Shown piece after piece: positions 42,015 through 50,709 of a stretch of DNA of 64,000 bases. Location: positions 3,534,001-3,598,000 of the forward strand of contig NZ_JBDFMM010000001.1 in assembly GCF_047238265.1 (NCBI RefSeq), in the 5' to 3' direction. The number at the start of each line of letters is the position of its first letter. The first letter of the stretch is position 1. A program made the position numbers and the translations under genes. The notes beneath the pieces are model-generated. The model saw nothing but the letters and a program-made list of their open reading frames with translations, made no database searches and was not told the origin of the DNA. Origin of the DNA: Paenibacillus_F sp047238265 (GTDB taxonomy: Bacteria > Bacillota > Bacilli > Paenibacillales > NBRC-103111).

Positions 42015-43187
42015 ATGAAGGAACGTATTTTTAACACCATCGATTTCCACACGCCGGAATTTCAAGGAATTTCAACTTATATCGGGCAAAACCCGGAGCT
42101 CGGCCATGAAGAATTTCTCGCCTGCGCCCGGCTGATCGAAGAACTGGAACGGCACGATTTCACGGTGGAACGGGCCGTGCTCGACATTCCGACCGCATTC
42201 CTGGGCGTGTACGACTCGGGCAAGCCGGGACCGACCGTCGCCTTTCTGGCGGAATACGACGCGCTTCCCGAGCTGGGCCATGCCTGCGGACACCATCTCA
42301 TCTGCATGATGAGCATCGGCGCGGCCGTGGGGCTTAAATCCGTCATCGACGAGATCGGCGGCGTCATCCGCGTCTACGGCACGCCTGCCGAAGAAACCAA
42401 AGGGGCGAAAGTTCCCATGGCGGCCGCGGGGCTGTTCGATGACGTGGACTTCGCGCTGATGGCACATCCTTATTATACCTATGAGCGCTCGGGCGAATCG
42501 CTGGCTCTGGATGCCATTCAGTTCGAGTATTTCGGGAAGGCGGCCCACGCCGCCGCTTCCCCTTACGAAGGCGTGAATGCTCTTGACGCCGTGCTGATGC
42601 TGTTCAATTCCATCAATGCGCTGCGCCAGCAGCTCCGCAGCGATGTGCGCATACACGGGATTATCACGGAAGGCGGCCAGGCCGCGAACATTATTCCCGA
42701 TTATGCCGTCGCCCAGTTCTACGTCCGCTCCTCTTCCCGCGCGTATACGAACGAAGTCGTGACGAAGGTGCTTAAATGCGCGGAAGGGGCTGCGCTGCAG
42801 ACAGGCTGCACCCTTACCACCTCCAACTACGAGTACTCATACGACGAGCTGAACACGAACGAGACGCTCTCGGCGGTGTTTAACCGCAACCTGGCTTCGG
42901 CGGGCATTACCGAGGACATGATCCAGACCGGGAAGGATCACGGCTCCCTTGATCTGGGGAACGTTTCTCTTCACTGCCCGACGATTCATCCGTACATGAA
43001 GGTCATTGAAGAGAAGCATCTGCTCCACACGCCGGAATTCCGCGATCTGGCGATGCGGCAGCGCGCGCTGGACGGCATGATTCTGGCCGCCAAGATGCTG
43101 GCGGCCACCGCCTACGACGTCATCACGGACCCGGCGCTGCTCGCCGAGATCAAGGCCGAATTCGAACGCGGCCGTTCCGCGCGTTAA
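42015..43187 (+). CDS. M20-family amidohydrolase/metallopeptidase
   Basis: A 390-residue zinc hydrolase of the M20D type (AbgB, HmrA, N-acyl-amino-acid hydrolases). Elements: NPELGHEEF near 28-36, FLAEYDALPELGHACGHH near 78-95 with metal ligands, YGTPAEETKGAK with catalytic Glu pair, the dimerisation domain GKAAHAAASPYEGVNAL and the late HPYMKVIEE. AAGGAG precedes the ATG; an extension of the frame to 41949 has no ribosome site. It should release amino acids from N-acyl or dipeptide conjugates, a natural companion to the flanking amino-acid importers, which is inference. Confidence 0.9.
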   Translation: MKERIFNTIDFHTPEFQGISTYIGQNPELGHEEFLACARLIEELERHDFTVERAVLDIPTAFLGVYDSGKPGPTVAFLAEYDALPELGHACGHHLICMMSIGAAVGLKSVIDEIGGVIRVYGTPAEETKGAKVPMAAAGLFDDVDFALMAHPYYTYERSGESLALDAIQFEYFGKAAHAAASPYEGVNALDAVLMLFNSINALRQQLRSDVRIHGIITEGGQAANIIPDYAVAQFYVRSSSRAYTNEVVTKVLKCAEGAALQTGCTLTTSNYEYSYDELNTNETLSAVFNRNLASAGITEDMIQTGKDHGSLDLGNVSLHCPTIHPYMKVIEEKHLLHTPEFRDLAMRQRALDGMILAAKMLAATAYDVITDPALLAEIKAEFERGRSAR

Positions 43188-43217
43188 GTTCTGCCCACAC
43201 GAAGCCGCCATGCATAA

Positions 43218-43266
43218 AGAACCCGCTGTAAACCGGTCCGGGACCGGTACGACGGGTTCTTTTTTG
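43218..43266. terminator. bidirectional terminator
   Basis: A bipartite stem AGAACCCG / CGGGTTCT enclosing ACCGGTCC / GGACCGGT, then TTTTTT on the plus strand. It separates the M20 gene from the converging importer operon. Confidence 0.88.
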
Positions 43267-43316
43267 TTGTCCGGCCGGGGCCGGTATTACGGGAGCCGCG
43301 TACGGCTTCCGCGGTG

Positions 43317-43991
43317 TTATGTTCTTTTCAGCTCGAAACGCTGAGCGAACAGCGAGATGCAGTAGTTGACGACGAAGTACATCAACGCGGCGAGCAGGAA
43401 AATCGGAACGATGAACTTCTGAGACGATCCGTTGATAATCTGCGCGTTATGCATCAGTTCCGGCGCCGCGATAATAACGGTAAGCGACGTATCTTTCAGC
43501 AGCGAAATGAACTGGCTGACGATCGGCGGAACCATGCGGCGCACCGCCTGCGGGAACACAATGTGCCACAGCGTCTGCACATAGGTTAACCCCGAGGAAC
43601 GAGCCGCTTCGATTTGTCCCTTGTCGATGGAATTGAGCCCGCCGCGGATGATTTCCGCGATCATGGCCGATTCGAAAATCGTCAAGGAAATGATCGCCGA
43701 CGTCAGAATGCTCATTTCAATTCCCGTCACTTCCGGCACGGCGAAATAAACAAAGAAAATAATGAGCAGCAGCGGCAGGTTCCGGATCATTTCCACCAGA
43801 ACGACCATAAGCTGGTTGAGTACAGGGATCTTCGCATAACGGATGACCCCGATCAGACTGCCGATGACAAAACTTAAAATAATGGCGATCACGGCCATTT
43901 CCAGCGTAACAAGAAAGCCTTTAAGCAAAAACATCAAATTATCCGCGCTGTAAGCACCTGAAAAATCCATTCCGACACCCCACTTTGACAT
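43317..43991 (-). CDS. polar amino-acid ABC transporter permease, second subunit (GluD-like)
   Basis: A 224-residue HisMQ-class permease: FLVTLEMAVIAIILSFVIGS forms helix 1; EMIRNLPLLLIIFFVYFAVPE near 68-88 is the family stretch; the ATPase-contacting loop AARSSGLTYVQTLWHIVFPQAVR is near 128-150. With the neighbour at 44021 it makes a heterodimeric pore as in glutamate importers. Last gene of the operon. It shares its ABC loop plan with but is distinct from the permease at 38068. Confidence 0.92.
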   Translation of the reverse strand: MSKWGVGMDFSGAYSADNLMFLLKGFLVTLEMAVIAIILSFVIGSLIGVIRYAKIPVLNQLMVVLVEMIRNLPLLLIIFFVYFAVPEVTGIEMSILTSAIISLTIFESAMIAEIIRGGLNSIDKGQIEAARSSGLTYVQTLWHIVFPQAVRRMVPPIVSQFISLLKDTSLTVIIAAPELMHNAQIINGSSQKFIVPIFLLAALMYFVVNYCISLFAQRFELKRT

Positions 43992-44020
43992 TCACCGGAT
44001 CTTGTCCCCTCCGGATACGA

Positions 44021-44677
44021 TTAGGCGCGCGCCATTCTTCTTTCGAGATACTGCACCAAGAGACTGAGCGGTATCGTCAGCACCAGATAGAACAGCGCGA
44101 CCCCGATATACACATTAAATGTATCGAGCGTATCGGAATTGATCAGATCCCCGAAATACATCAGATCCATACCGGCGATAACTCCGAGAATGGAGGAGTT
44201 TTTGATCAAATTCAGAAACTGGTTGCCCAGAGGCGGGACCACGATCTTGATCGCCTGGGGAAGAACGACGTGAATCATCGTCTGTCCGTAAGAAAGCCCC
44301 GAGGAACGAGCCGCCTCCGACTGGCCCGCGGGAACGGCCAGAATACCGGCCCGGATCGCCTCCGCAATAAAAGCGGACGTGTAAATCGTCAGGCCGATCG
44401 TTCCGGCGGTAAACCCGTCCAGGGACAGGCCGAATTCGGACGACCCATAATAGAAGAAGAAAATAATGAGCAGCAGCGGAATGTTCCGCACAAATTCCAC
44501 ATAGACCGCACTGATCGCCCGCAGCGCCTTAAAAGGCGAAATCCGAAAGACCGCCACCAGCGTTCCCAGCAGAAAGCTGAGTACGAGCGAAAGAAGACTG
44601 ACCATCACGGTATTGCCGAATCCTTCGATATATCTGTCCCAATTCTCTGTAATTACGCTTAAATCCACCGGCAGCAC
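44021..44677 (-). CDS. polar amino-acid ABC transporter permease, first subunit (GluC-like)
   Basis: A 218-residue HisMQ-class permease opening VITENWDRYIEGFGNTVMVS, with EFVRNIPLLLIIFFFYYG near 60-77 and the EAA loop AARSSGLSYGQTMIHVVLPQAIK near 117-139. The two permeases of this operon are about equally long and clearly paralogous, as in GluC/GluD. It ends 29 bp before the second permease start and begins 78 bp after the binding-protein stop. Confidence 0.92.
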   Translation of the reverse strand: MLPVDLSVITENWDRYIEGFGNTVMVSLLSLVLSFLLGTLVAVFRISPFKALRAISAVYVEFVRNIPLLLIIFFFYYGSSEFGLSLDGFTAGTIGLTIYTSAFIAEAIRAGILAVPAGQSEAARSSGLSYGQTMIHVVLPQAIKIVVPPLGNQFLNLIKNSSILGVIAGMDLMYFGDLINSDTLDTFNVYIGVALFYLVLTIPLSLLVQYLERRMARA

Positions 44678-44755
44678 CCCGATCTGTTCCTTCTGATAAC
44701 TTATCCCGGAAGAAAACGGGACAAGCGGCCGGCTAGCCGCCTATCCCGCTCCGTT

Positions 44756-45619
44756 TTACTCGGCCGGTTTCTCGCCGATCCATTTCTCGTAAATTTTCGC
44801 GTATTCACCGCTGTCCTTCAGTTCTTTCAGAACGTCGTTGACCGCTTTCGTAAACTCGGTGTCGCCTTTGCGGACCGCAATGCCGTACGGCTCATCCGTG
44901 AACGTGCCGCCTACGACTTCGTAGCCCGGGTCCTGTTTCGTCATGCCGTAAAGAATGGCGTTATCCGTCGTCAAAGCTTCCCCTTTGCCCGATTTCAGCG
45001 CCGTGAACGCCTCCTGGTAGTTCTCGAACTCCAGCACCTGTGCGTCCGGTGCCTTGGCACGGATGTTTTTCGCGGAGGTAGAACCTTTTACGGCCAGGAC
45101 TTTAACGCCCTTCTTCTTCACAACGTCATCGATCGACTTGATGTCGCTGCCTTTTTTGACGAGCAGGGATTGGCCCGCTTTGAAATAAACGTCCGTGAAG
45201 TCCACTTCCTTCTTGCGCTCTTCGGAGATGGTCATCGTCGCGATAATGGCGTCGATATCTCCTTTTTGGAGCATCGGAATGCGCGTTTTGGACGTCACTT
45301 CTTTCAGCTCGACTTTCGTCTCGTCACCGAGCAGCTTCTTGGCGATGGCTTTGGCAATGTCGATATCGAAGCCGTTGACCTGACCTGTTCCCGGATCTTT
45401 CAACCCGAACAGGTTTGTATCGAATTTGACGCCGACCACGAATTTGCCGCGCTGCTTGATCGCATCGAGCGTTTTCGTTTCGGCTGCCGGTGCGGTCGAA
45501 CCGCCCGGAGTCGATCCGCCCGTCGAACCCCCCGAATCTTTGGCTTTGCCGCAGGCGCCGAGCACCAGAATAAAGGTAAGCAGAATCATACCGATTTTAA
45601 AAGGCTTCCAAACTTTCAT
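44756..45619 (-). CDS. glutamate/glutamine-type substrate-binding lipoprotein (GluB-like)
   Basis: A 287-residue lipoprotein; the lipobox LGAC places Cys23. A Gly/Ser/Thr/Pro-rich tether follows, then an SBP_bac_3 domain: GKFVVGVKFDTNLFGLKDPGTG, VNGFDIDIAKAIAKKLLG, IPMLQKGDIDAIIATMTISEERKKEVDF and SDIKSIDDVVKKKG. The VGVKFDTNLFG start resembles GluB/GlnH-type proteins, so glutamate or glutamine is likely, but that is inferred. The ATG at 45619 is chosen because GGGG lies 7 bases ahead; an upstream ATG at 45643 is unsupported. Confidence 0.9.
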   Translation of the reverse strand: MKVWKPFKIGMILLTFILVLGACGKAKDSGGSTGGSTPGGSTAPAAETKTLDAIKQRGKFVVGVKFDTNLFGLKDPGTGQVNGFDIDIAKAIAKKLLGDETKVELKEVTSKTRIPMLQKGDIDAIIATMTISEERKKEVDFTDVYFKAGQSLLVKKGSDIKSIDDVVKKKGVKVLAVKGSTSAKNIRAKAPDAQVLEFENYQEAFTALKSGKGEALTTDNAILYGMTKQDPGYEVVGGTFTDEPYGIAVRKGDTEFTKAVNDVLKELKDSGEYAKIYEKWIGEKPAE

Positions 45620-45679
45620 AAACAGACCCCTTCCTTTTATCACTTCTGTAGTGGGTTAAACCTGATCACCTTCGTCCAA

Positions 45680-46408
45680 TTAATGCGCAAGCAGACGGCT
45701 CAAGAACAACTTGGCCCGTTCTTCCCGCGGATTTTCGAAAAATTGTTTAGGAAGCGCTTCCTCGACGATTTGACCCTGGTCCATAAATACGACCCGGTCC
45801 GCCACTTCACGGGCGAAGCCCATTTCGTGGGTCACGACGACCATCGTCATCCCTTCCTTCGCCAACGTCTTCATTACGTCGAGAACTTCTCCGATCATCT
45901 CGGGATCAAGGGCGGATGTCGGTTCATCGAACAGCATAATGTTCGGTTCCATGGCAAGCCCGCGGGCTATGGCGACGCGCTGCTGCTGTCCCCCTGAAAG
46001 CTGGGATGGAAAAGATTGCGCTTTATCAGGAATTCCTACCTTCTCCAAATAAAGCATTGCGCGCTTCTCCGCGTCCGCTTTCGACAGTCCGAGAACTTTG
46101 ACAGGAGCCAGCGTAATGTTATCGATGACTTTTTTGTGAGGATACAAATTAAAATGCTGGAAAACCATGCCGATTTCCCGCCGGAGCTTGTTGATGTCGG
46201 TTTTCTTGTCGTTTACACGCACACCTTCCACCGTCAGCTCCCCCTGCTGGATCGTTTCCAGCCGGTTAATGCAGCGCAGCATCGTGCTTTTTCCCGATCC
46301 CGAAGGACCGATTACGACGACCACTTCGCCTTTTTTCACTTCGAGGTTGATGTCCTGCAGCACGTGAAATGATCCATAATACTTGTTGACATTCGTAAAA
46401 TTAATCAT
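45680..46408 (-). CDS. polar amino-acid ABC transporter ATPase (GluA-like)
   Basis: A 242-residue ATPase, first gene of the four-gene operon. Walker A GPSGSGKST (residues 34-42), signature LSGGQQQRVAIARGL, Walker B IMLFDEPTSALD, and VVTHEMGFA switch. It is a close paralogue of the ATPase at 37353, indicating two independently evolved importers of the same class. The upstream 46409-46712 gap contains one inverted repeat TACCC / GGGTA at 46476-46498 that may be an operator, and a terminator for the next gene at 46629. Confidence 0.92.
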   Translation of the reverse strand: MINFTNVNKYYGSFHVLQDINLEVKKGEVVVVIGPSGSGKSTMLRCINRLETIQQGELTVEGVRVNDKKTDINKLRREIGMVFQHFNLYPHKKVIDNITLAPVKVLGLSKADAEKRAMLYLEKVGIPDKAQSFPSQLSGGQQQRVAIARGLAMEPNIMLFDEPTSALDPEMIGEVLDVMKTLAKEGMTMVVVTHEMGFAREVADRVVFMDQGQIVEEALPKQFFENPREERAKLFLSRLLAH

Positions 46409-46628
46409 GGCATCCCCCTCTTTGTCAGCATGGCGTCCATCCGATCAGGCAGGAACCTGCAGGAACGCCTAACAATACCCGCTATATGTATATGGGTAGT
46501 TTGCTATTCATTATCCAATTTTCCCGTTTTTGAAACAGAAGGGTCAGCCTTAGGAAGAAACTTTATAAGAAATCTTTATGACTCAATCCCCGTCAAAATG
46601 ACCTAAATTCGCTTATTTTACGAAAAAA

Positions 46629-46645
46629 AGCCCCATAAAGGGGAT
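46629..46645 (-). terminator. terminator downstream of the EamA gene
   Basis: A stem CCCC-ATAAA-GGGG extended to AGCCCC / GGGGAT-like, then TTTTTTT on the minus strand, 67 bp after the EamA stop. Confidence 0.7.
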
Positions 46646-46712
46646 TTCTTTTACGCGTCTGTTCATTTTGCGGCGTATTATTTATTTCTTGTTAAGAAGA
46701 GTTCCCACTTCT

Positions 46713-47690
46713 TCAACTGTCGGCTAGAGGAGGCCTGGAAGCGCCTGTATGTTCTTCAGGCAGGGGAGCCGGCACGGCGGGAGTCGCCACCATTTCGTCC
46801 TTTCCTTTCCTGCCCTGACTGCGGATAAACAACCAGATGCCGAACAACAGCAGGCAGCCCGCGCCGATCTGGATGCCGGTGATCGCCTCGCCGAGCAGGA
46901 AGAACGCGAGTACCGTCGAACCCAGCGGCTCACCGAGTACGCTCATGGACACGGTCGCGGCCTTCACGTATTTCAACAGCCAGTTGAAGAGATAGTGGCC
47001 GAACATCGTCGGCACGATCGCGAGCAGCAGGAACATGAGCCAGTCCCTCTGAGAATAACCCGTCAGGGGCGTCCCCTGCGCAAGGTTGTAGACACCGAGA
47101 GCGGCGGCGGCGGCCAGGAAGACGAAAAAGCTATACACGAATGCGGACATGGACTGCCGCATTGTTTTGCCGAGCAGCATATGGACGGCCACGGCCGCTG
47201 CGCTGACGATGGACAGCAGATCGCCTTTGAGAGCCTCGCCGGAGAACCGGAAGTCTCCCCAGCCGATCATGGCGGCTCCGATCATCGCGATCAGCATGCC
47301 GATCACTGTGCCCCAGCTGTTCTTCTGGCGGAACAGCCAGTATGCCCCGATCATCACGAAGATCGGTTCAAGCGTAAGCAGCGCCGTCGAGGAGGCGACC
47401 GTCGTATAGCTCAAAGACGCCATCCAGAGAAGAAAATGCAGCGCCAGGAATAAGCCCGAGCCGATCAGACCGAATACCGACTTCCAGCGGATCGCCTTGA
47501 TTTCGGCCGTGTATTTGAACAAGAACGGCAGCATGATCAGGTTGGTCAGCAGCAGCCGGTACATGGCCGTTACGGCCACGGGCGCCTCGCTCCAGCGGAC
47601 GAAAATGGCAGAGAAAGAGATTCCGATAATGCCGACGATAAACGCGAGGGGCACCGGAAACAGGGGTTTGTCATTCGAATGTGTAGTCAT
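46713..47690 (-). CDS. EamA/DMT-family transporter
   Basis: A 325-residue membrane protein of the drug/metabolite transporter superfamily, with two EamA repeats of five helices each: repeat 1 PLAFIVGIIGISFSAIFVRWSEAP, ALHFLLWMASLSYTTVASSTALLTLEPIFVMIGAYW; repeat 2 DLLSIVSAAAVAVHMLLGKTM and VLGEPLGSTVLAFFLLGEAIT. The paired end-of-repeat motif EP-x-F/S is intact. Substrates of such proteins are amino acids, nucleobases or drugs; unassigned. The C-terminal 25 residues are disordered and acidic. Confidence 0.9.
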   Translation of the reverse strand: MTTHSNDKPLFPVPLAFIVGIIGISFSAIFVRWSEAPVAVTAMYRLLLTNLIMLPFLFKYTAEIKAIRWKSVFGLIGSGLFLALHFLLWMASLSYTTVASSTALLTLEPIFVMIGAYWLFRQKNSWGTVIGMLIAMIGAAMIGWGDFRFSGEALKGDLLSIVSAAAVAVHMLLGKTMRQSMSAFVYSFFVFLAAAAALGVYNLAQGTPLTGYSQRDWLMFLLLAIVPTMFGHYLFNWLLKYVKAATVSMSVLGEPLGSTVLAFFLLGEAITGIQIGAGCLLLFGIWLFIRSQGRKGKDEMVATPAVPAPLPEEHTGASRPPLADS

Positions 47691-47779
47691 GATTTCCGTG
47701 TTCCTTTACCAAGGGTCAATTTATGTACTCGGAACAGTATACCTGATTTGTTTGCGAAGGGCCATCCTCCGGAACAAAA

Positions 47780-47812
47780 AAATAACCTGAGCCCGTATGG
47801 GCAAAGGTTATG
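47780..47812 (-). terminator. terminator downstream of ytxJ
   Basis: A stem ATAACCT / AGGTTAT, inner GCCC / GGGC, then TTTTTTTG on the minus strand, 142 bp beyond the ytxJ stop. Confidence 0.75.
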
Positions 47813-47953
47813 AAAAAAAGATCCGACGGACGGCTACTTTCCACGATACCCGTCCGTAAGCTCAGTATATCGTACATCATTTCGTATATATAGGTGTATA
47901 TATTGCCAATCTGACCGAACAGGCAGATGTATCCGCAAATCCGGCTGTGTCTT

Positions 47954-48295
47954 TTAGTCCAGCACGGCGGAAATGTGCTTGGACGTTACCGACCAGTGGG
48001 AAGTGTTCCATTCCGCGAACTTGTCCTTCACGTAAATAATTTGCGGGGAAGCGTGCTTCACGCCGACATCCTCGGCTATTTTATTGGAGACCGGGCGGGA
48101 TTCGATGACCTTGACGAGGTAATAGTTTACTTTCTCGTTCGGGTTTTTGCCCAAATATTCGTCGTATTCTTCCAGTGCGCTGGCGCTGACCGGGCAGGTT
48201 GTGCTGTGCTTCAGCATGACGAAAGGCTTCTCCGCGGATCCGTCGAAAATCTCGTTCCATTGTTCCAATGTGGTGACTTCAGTCCAGTTTGCCAT
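47954..48295 (-). CDS. ytxJ: monothiol bacilliredoxin YtxJ
   Basis: A 113-residue thioredoxin-fold protein with the single active-site Cys34 in the motif STTCPVSASA, as in YtxJ (BrxC) of Bacillus, which removes bacillithiol from oxidised proteins. Also FVMLKHSTTCP, YYLVKVIESRPVSNKIAEDVGV and SPQIIYVKD match. The ATG at 48295 is chosen: GGGAG lies about 10 bases before. Its presence implies bacillithiol metabolism in the organism. Confidence 0.92.
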   Translation of the reverse strand: MANWTEVTTLEQWNEIFDGSAEKPFVMLKHSTTCPVSASALEEYDEYLGKNPNEKVNYYLVKVIESRPVSNKIAEDVGVKHASPQIIYVKDKFAEWNTSHWSVTSKHISAVLD

Positions 48296-48420
48296 ATAGA
48301 TTTCGCTCCCTTCCATACTTCCTGTTTATAAGGATTATAATTAGTATAATGAATTATTCAATTGTACACAACCGGATCAAACTCCCGCAAAAGGCCGGTG
48401 CCCACCCGTTTAAGCAAAAA

Positions 48421-48447
48421 AACCCGAAGAGATCGCCTCTTCAGGTT
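48421..48447. terminator. terminator of the fad operon end
   Basis: A stem AACC-GAAGAG / CTCTTC-GGTT with one mismatch and T-runs (TTTTTTT on the minus strand) lies 23 bp past the thioesterase stop. Confidence 0.78.
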
Positions 48448-48469
48448 CTTTTTCAAAAGAATCCGGTTC

Positions 48470-48883
48470 TCAGATGACCCGGAAGGTTCCGGTTCCGAAG
48501 GTGCCGAGGCGTCCCTCCGCATCCGTGACACGGCCGACGGCCGTCAGCATTTTCCGCGACTGGTGGACAATCTCCGCCGTCACGAACAATTCGCCGGGCT
48601 GCATGGGCGCCACGAACTGCACGTTCAAATTCGTCGTCACTATCTTGTCGTCGGGTCTCGCGAGCATAAGCACGACGCCCATAGCGTTATCCAGCATGGA
48701 AGAGGTGACTCCCCCGTGAACGATCCCGATCAGATTGAGATGATGCTGCTGGGCGACGAGCCGGACCACGACTTTGTCCGCGGTTGCCTCCACAATCTCA
48801 CAGCCGAGATACTCCCAGAACGTATTTCTCGCACGTTCCATCAGATCCTGAAACTGCGGGCTGACTGCATTTTCCGGTTCCAT
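48470..48883 (-). CDS. PaaI-type hotdog-fold thioesterase
   Basis: A 137-residue acyl-CoA thioesterase with a hotdog fold: LNLIGIVHGGVTSSMLDNAMGV (HGG motif) and VTTNLNVQFVAPMQPGELFVTAEI. It would hydrolyse short or aryl acyl-CoA to recycle CoA. Full family length. GGGAGGG precedes its ATG. It ends the fad minus-strand set, separated from fadD by 107 bp that contain a terminator-like hairpin at 48940, so it may be partly uncoupled. Confidence 0.86.
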   Translation of the reverse strand: MEPENAVSPQFQDLMERARNTFWEYLGCEIVEATADKVVVRLVAQQHHLNLIGIVHGGVTSSMLDNAMGVVLMLARPDDKIVTTNLNVQFVAPMQPGELFVTAEIVHQSRKMLTAVGRVTDAEGRLGTFGTGTFRVI

Positions 48884-48939
48884 CGGGTTCCCTCCCTTCT
48901 CTAATTAGCTGCATTATACCGGGTTGTTCCGGAAAGAAA

Positions 48940-48958
48940 AAGCCCCGCTGCGGGGCTT
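48940..48958 (-). terminator. terminator downstream of fadD
   Basis: A perfect stem AAGCCCCGC / GCGGGGCTT with a single-base loop, and TTTTTC on the minus strand, 32 bp after the fadD stop and ahead of the thioesterase gene. Confidence 0.78.
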
Positions 48959-48990
48959 AAGCGACGGAGCGGGCCGGAATTACGGCCCCC

Positions 48991-50679
48991 TTACTCTTTC
49001 GCATCGGACATTTGCTGAAGTTCTTCTTCAAGCAGTTTGCGGCGCAGGACTTTACCGACCATCGTTTTCGGAAGCTGCGTCCGGAATTCATACCGCCGCG
49101 GCACCTTGAAAGCAGCCAGCCGGTCCCGGCACCACGTGTTGAGTTCCTCTTCCGTAAGGATTTCTCCTTCCCGGACGATAACGAAGGCTTTCACAGTCTC
49201 TCCCCGATACGGGTCCGGTATTCCGATCACGACCGCTTCCTTGACGGCCGGATGCTCGTAAAGTACTTCCTCGATTTCCCGCGGATAAATATTGAAGCCG
49301 CCTGCAATGATGATATCTTTTTTCCGGTCCACGATTGAAAAATAGCCTTCCTCGTCCATACGCGCCATGTCTCCGGTATAGAGCCAGCCGTCCTTGAGCA
49401 CCGCCTCCGACTCATGCGGACGGTTCCAATACCCTTTCATGACCTGCGGTCCCTTCACGATCAGCTCACCGATTTCGCCGATTTCCGCCTGCTCTCCGGT
49501 TAGGGGGTTTACGACCTTAGCTTCCGTATCCGGGAACGGGACGCCGATCGAGCCGATCTTCCTTCTTCCCCAGATGGGATTCGCGTGCGTCACCGGAGAC
49601 GCTTCCGTTAATCCGTAGCCTTCGATCAGGCGCCCGCCCGTCAGCTCCTCGAATCTTTCCTGCACCTCAAGAGGAAGCGGAGCGGACCCGCTGATGCACA
49701 CATTAATCGAAGATAAATCGTACTCCCGGATGTCGGGATGATTGATCAAGGCGATATACATCGTCGGCGCGCCCGGGAACACCGTCGGCTTCAGTTTCGA
49801 AATGAGGCCCAGGATTTCGCCCACTTCAAACTTCGGAACAAGCACCATCAGGCCGCTGCGGACGACCGCCTGGTTCATGAGTACCGTCATACCGAACACA
49901 TGAAAAAATGGAAGCGCTGCCAAATAAATTTCTTGTCCGTCTGCCGCCCGGTAGAACCAATGCACAGTCTGCAGCGTGTTCGAGATCAGGTTCAAGTGCG
50001 TCAGCATGACTCCTTTCGAGAGTCCCGTCGTGCCTCCCGTATACTGGAGCAGCGCCACATCCTCGGCCGCATTCACTTCTTCCATGACCGGTATTGCCGA
50101 TGACGCCGCCAGCAGCGTTTGGAAGGACTGCACGGAATCGCTCCACGGAACGCTCAGATCCGCTCCGTCCCGCTTCGCTTTGATCGGGTACAGGATATTC
50201 TTCGGAAAAGGCAGGTATTCTTTCAAAGAAGAAACGAGTATGTGCCGCAGGTGTGTTCTCGGCATAACCGCGCCGACTCTCCGGTACAGCAGATCCAGGG
50301 TTACGATCGCGACGGCCCCGGAATCGACAAGCTGATGCTCCAGCTCCCGCTCCATATAGAGCGGGTTCGTCTGGACCACTACCGCGCCGGCAAGCAGCGC
50401 CCCGTAGTAAGCGATCACGCTTTGGGGACAGTTGGGCAGCATGATCGCAACCCGCTCCCCTTTCTTGACGCCGAGCCGCCTCAAACCGTTGGCGAACCGG
50501 TAGCACGCCTCCATCAGCTGCCCGTACCTGATTTTTTTGCCCATAAAATAAAGGGCGGGCAGCTGCGGGTTTCTCCCCGCCGCCTGTACCAGAAGGTACG
50601 CTAAATTATGCCTGGGATACTCGTAAGTCGAGGCGACTTCACTTTCGTAGTGATGCAGCCATGGCTTAGCCGAATCCAT
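48991..50679 (-). CDS. fadD: long-chain fatty-acid-CoA ligase
   Basis: A 562-residue AMP-binding enzyme activating fatty acids to acyl-CoA, the entry step of beta-oxidation. P-loop motif YTGGTTGLSKGV near 221-232, LIEGYGLTEASP near 355, the hinge YTGDMARMDEEGYF and the C-terminal lysine in VGKVLRRKL (K about 549) are all present; the N-terminal YPRHNLAYLL stretch is standard. Start ATG with AAAGGGATG ahead. It lies 30 bp downstream of the acyl-CoA dehydrogenase gene and is probably co-transcribed. Confidence 0.94.
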   Translation of the reverse strand: MDSAKPWLHHYESEVASTYEYPRHNLAYLLVQAAGRNPQLPALYFMGKKIRYGQLMEACYRFANGLRRLGVKKGERVAIMLPNCPQSVIAYYGALLAGAVVVQTNPLYMERELEHQLVDSGAVAIVTLDLLYRRVGAVMPRTHLRHILVSSLKEYLPFPKNILYPIKAKRDGADLSVPWSDSVQSFQTLLAASSAIPVMEEVNAAEDVALLQYTGGTTGLSKGVMLTHLNLISNTLQTVHWFYRAADGQEIYLAALPFFHVFGMTVLMNQAVVRSGLMVLVPKFEVGEILGLISKLKPTVFPGAPTMYIALINHPDIREYDLSSINVCISGSAPLPLEVQERFEELTGGRLIEGYGLTEASPVTHANPIWGRRKIGSIGVPFPDTEAKVVNPLTGEQAEIGEIGELIVKGPQVMKGYWNRPHESEAVLKDGWLYTGDMARMDEEGYFSIVDRKKDIIIAGGFNIYPREIEEVLYEHPAVKEAVVIGIPDPYRGETVKAFVIVREGEILTEEELNTWCRDRLAAFKVPRRYEFRTQLPKTMVGKVLRRKLLEEELQQMSDAKE

Positions 50680-50709
50680 ACAAGATCATCCCTTTCGCGG
50701 GCCATATCG

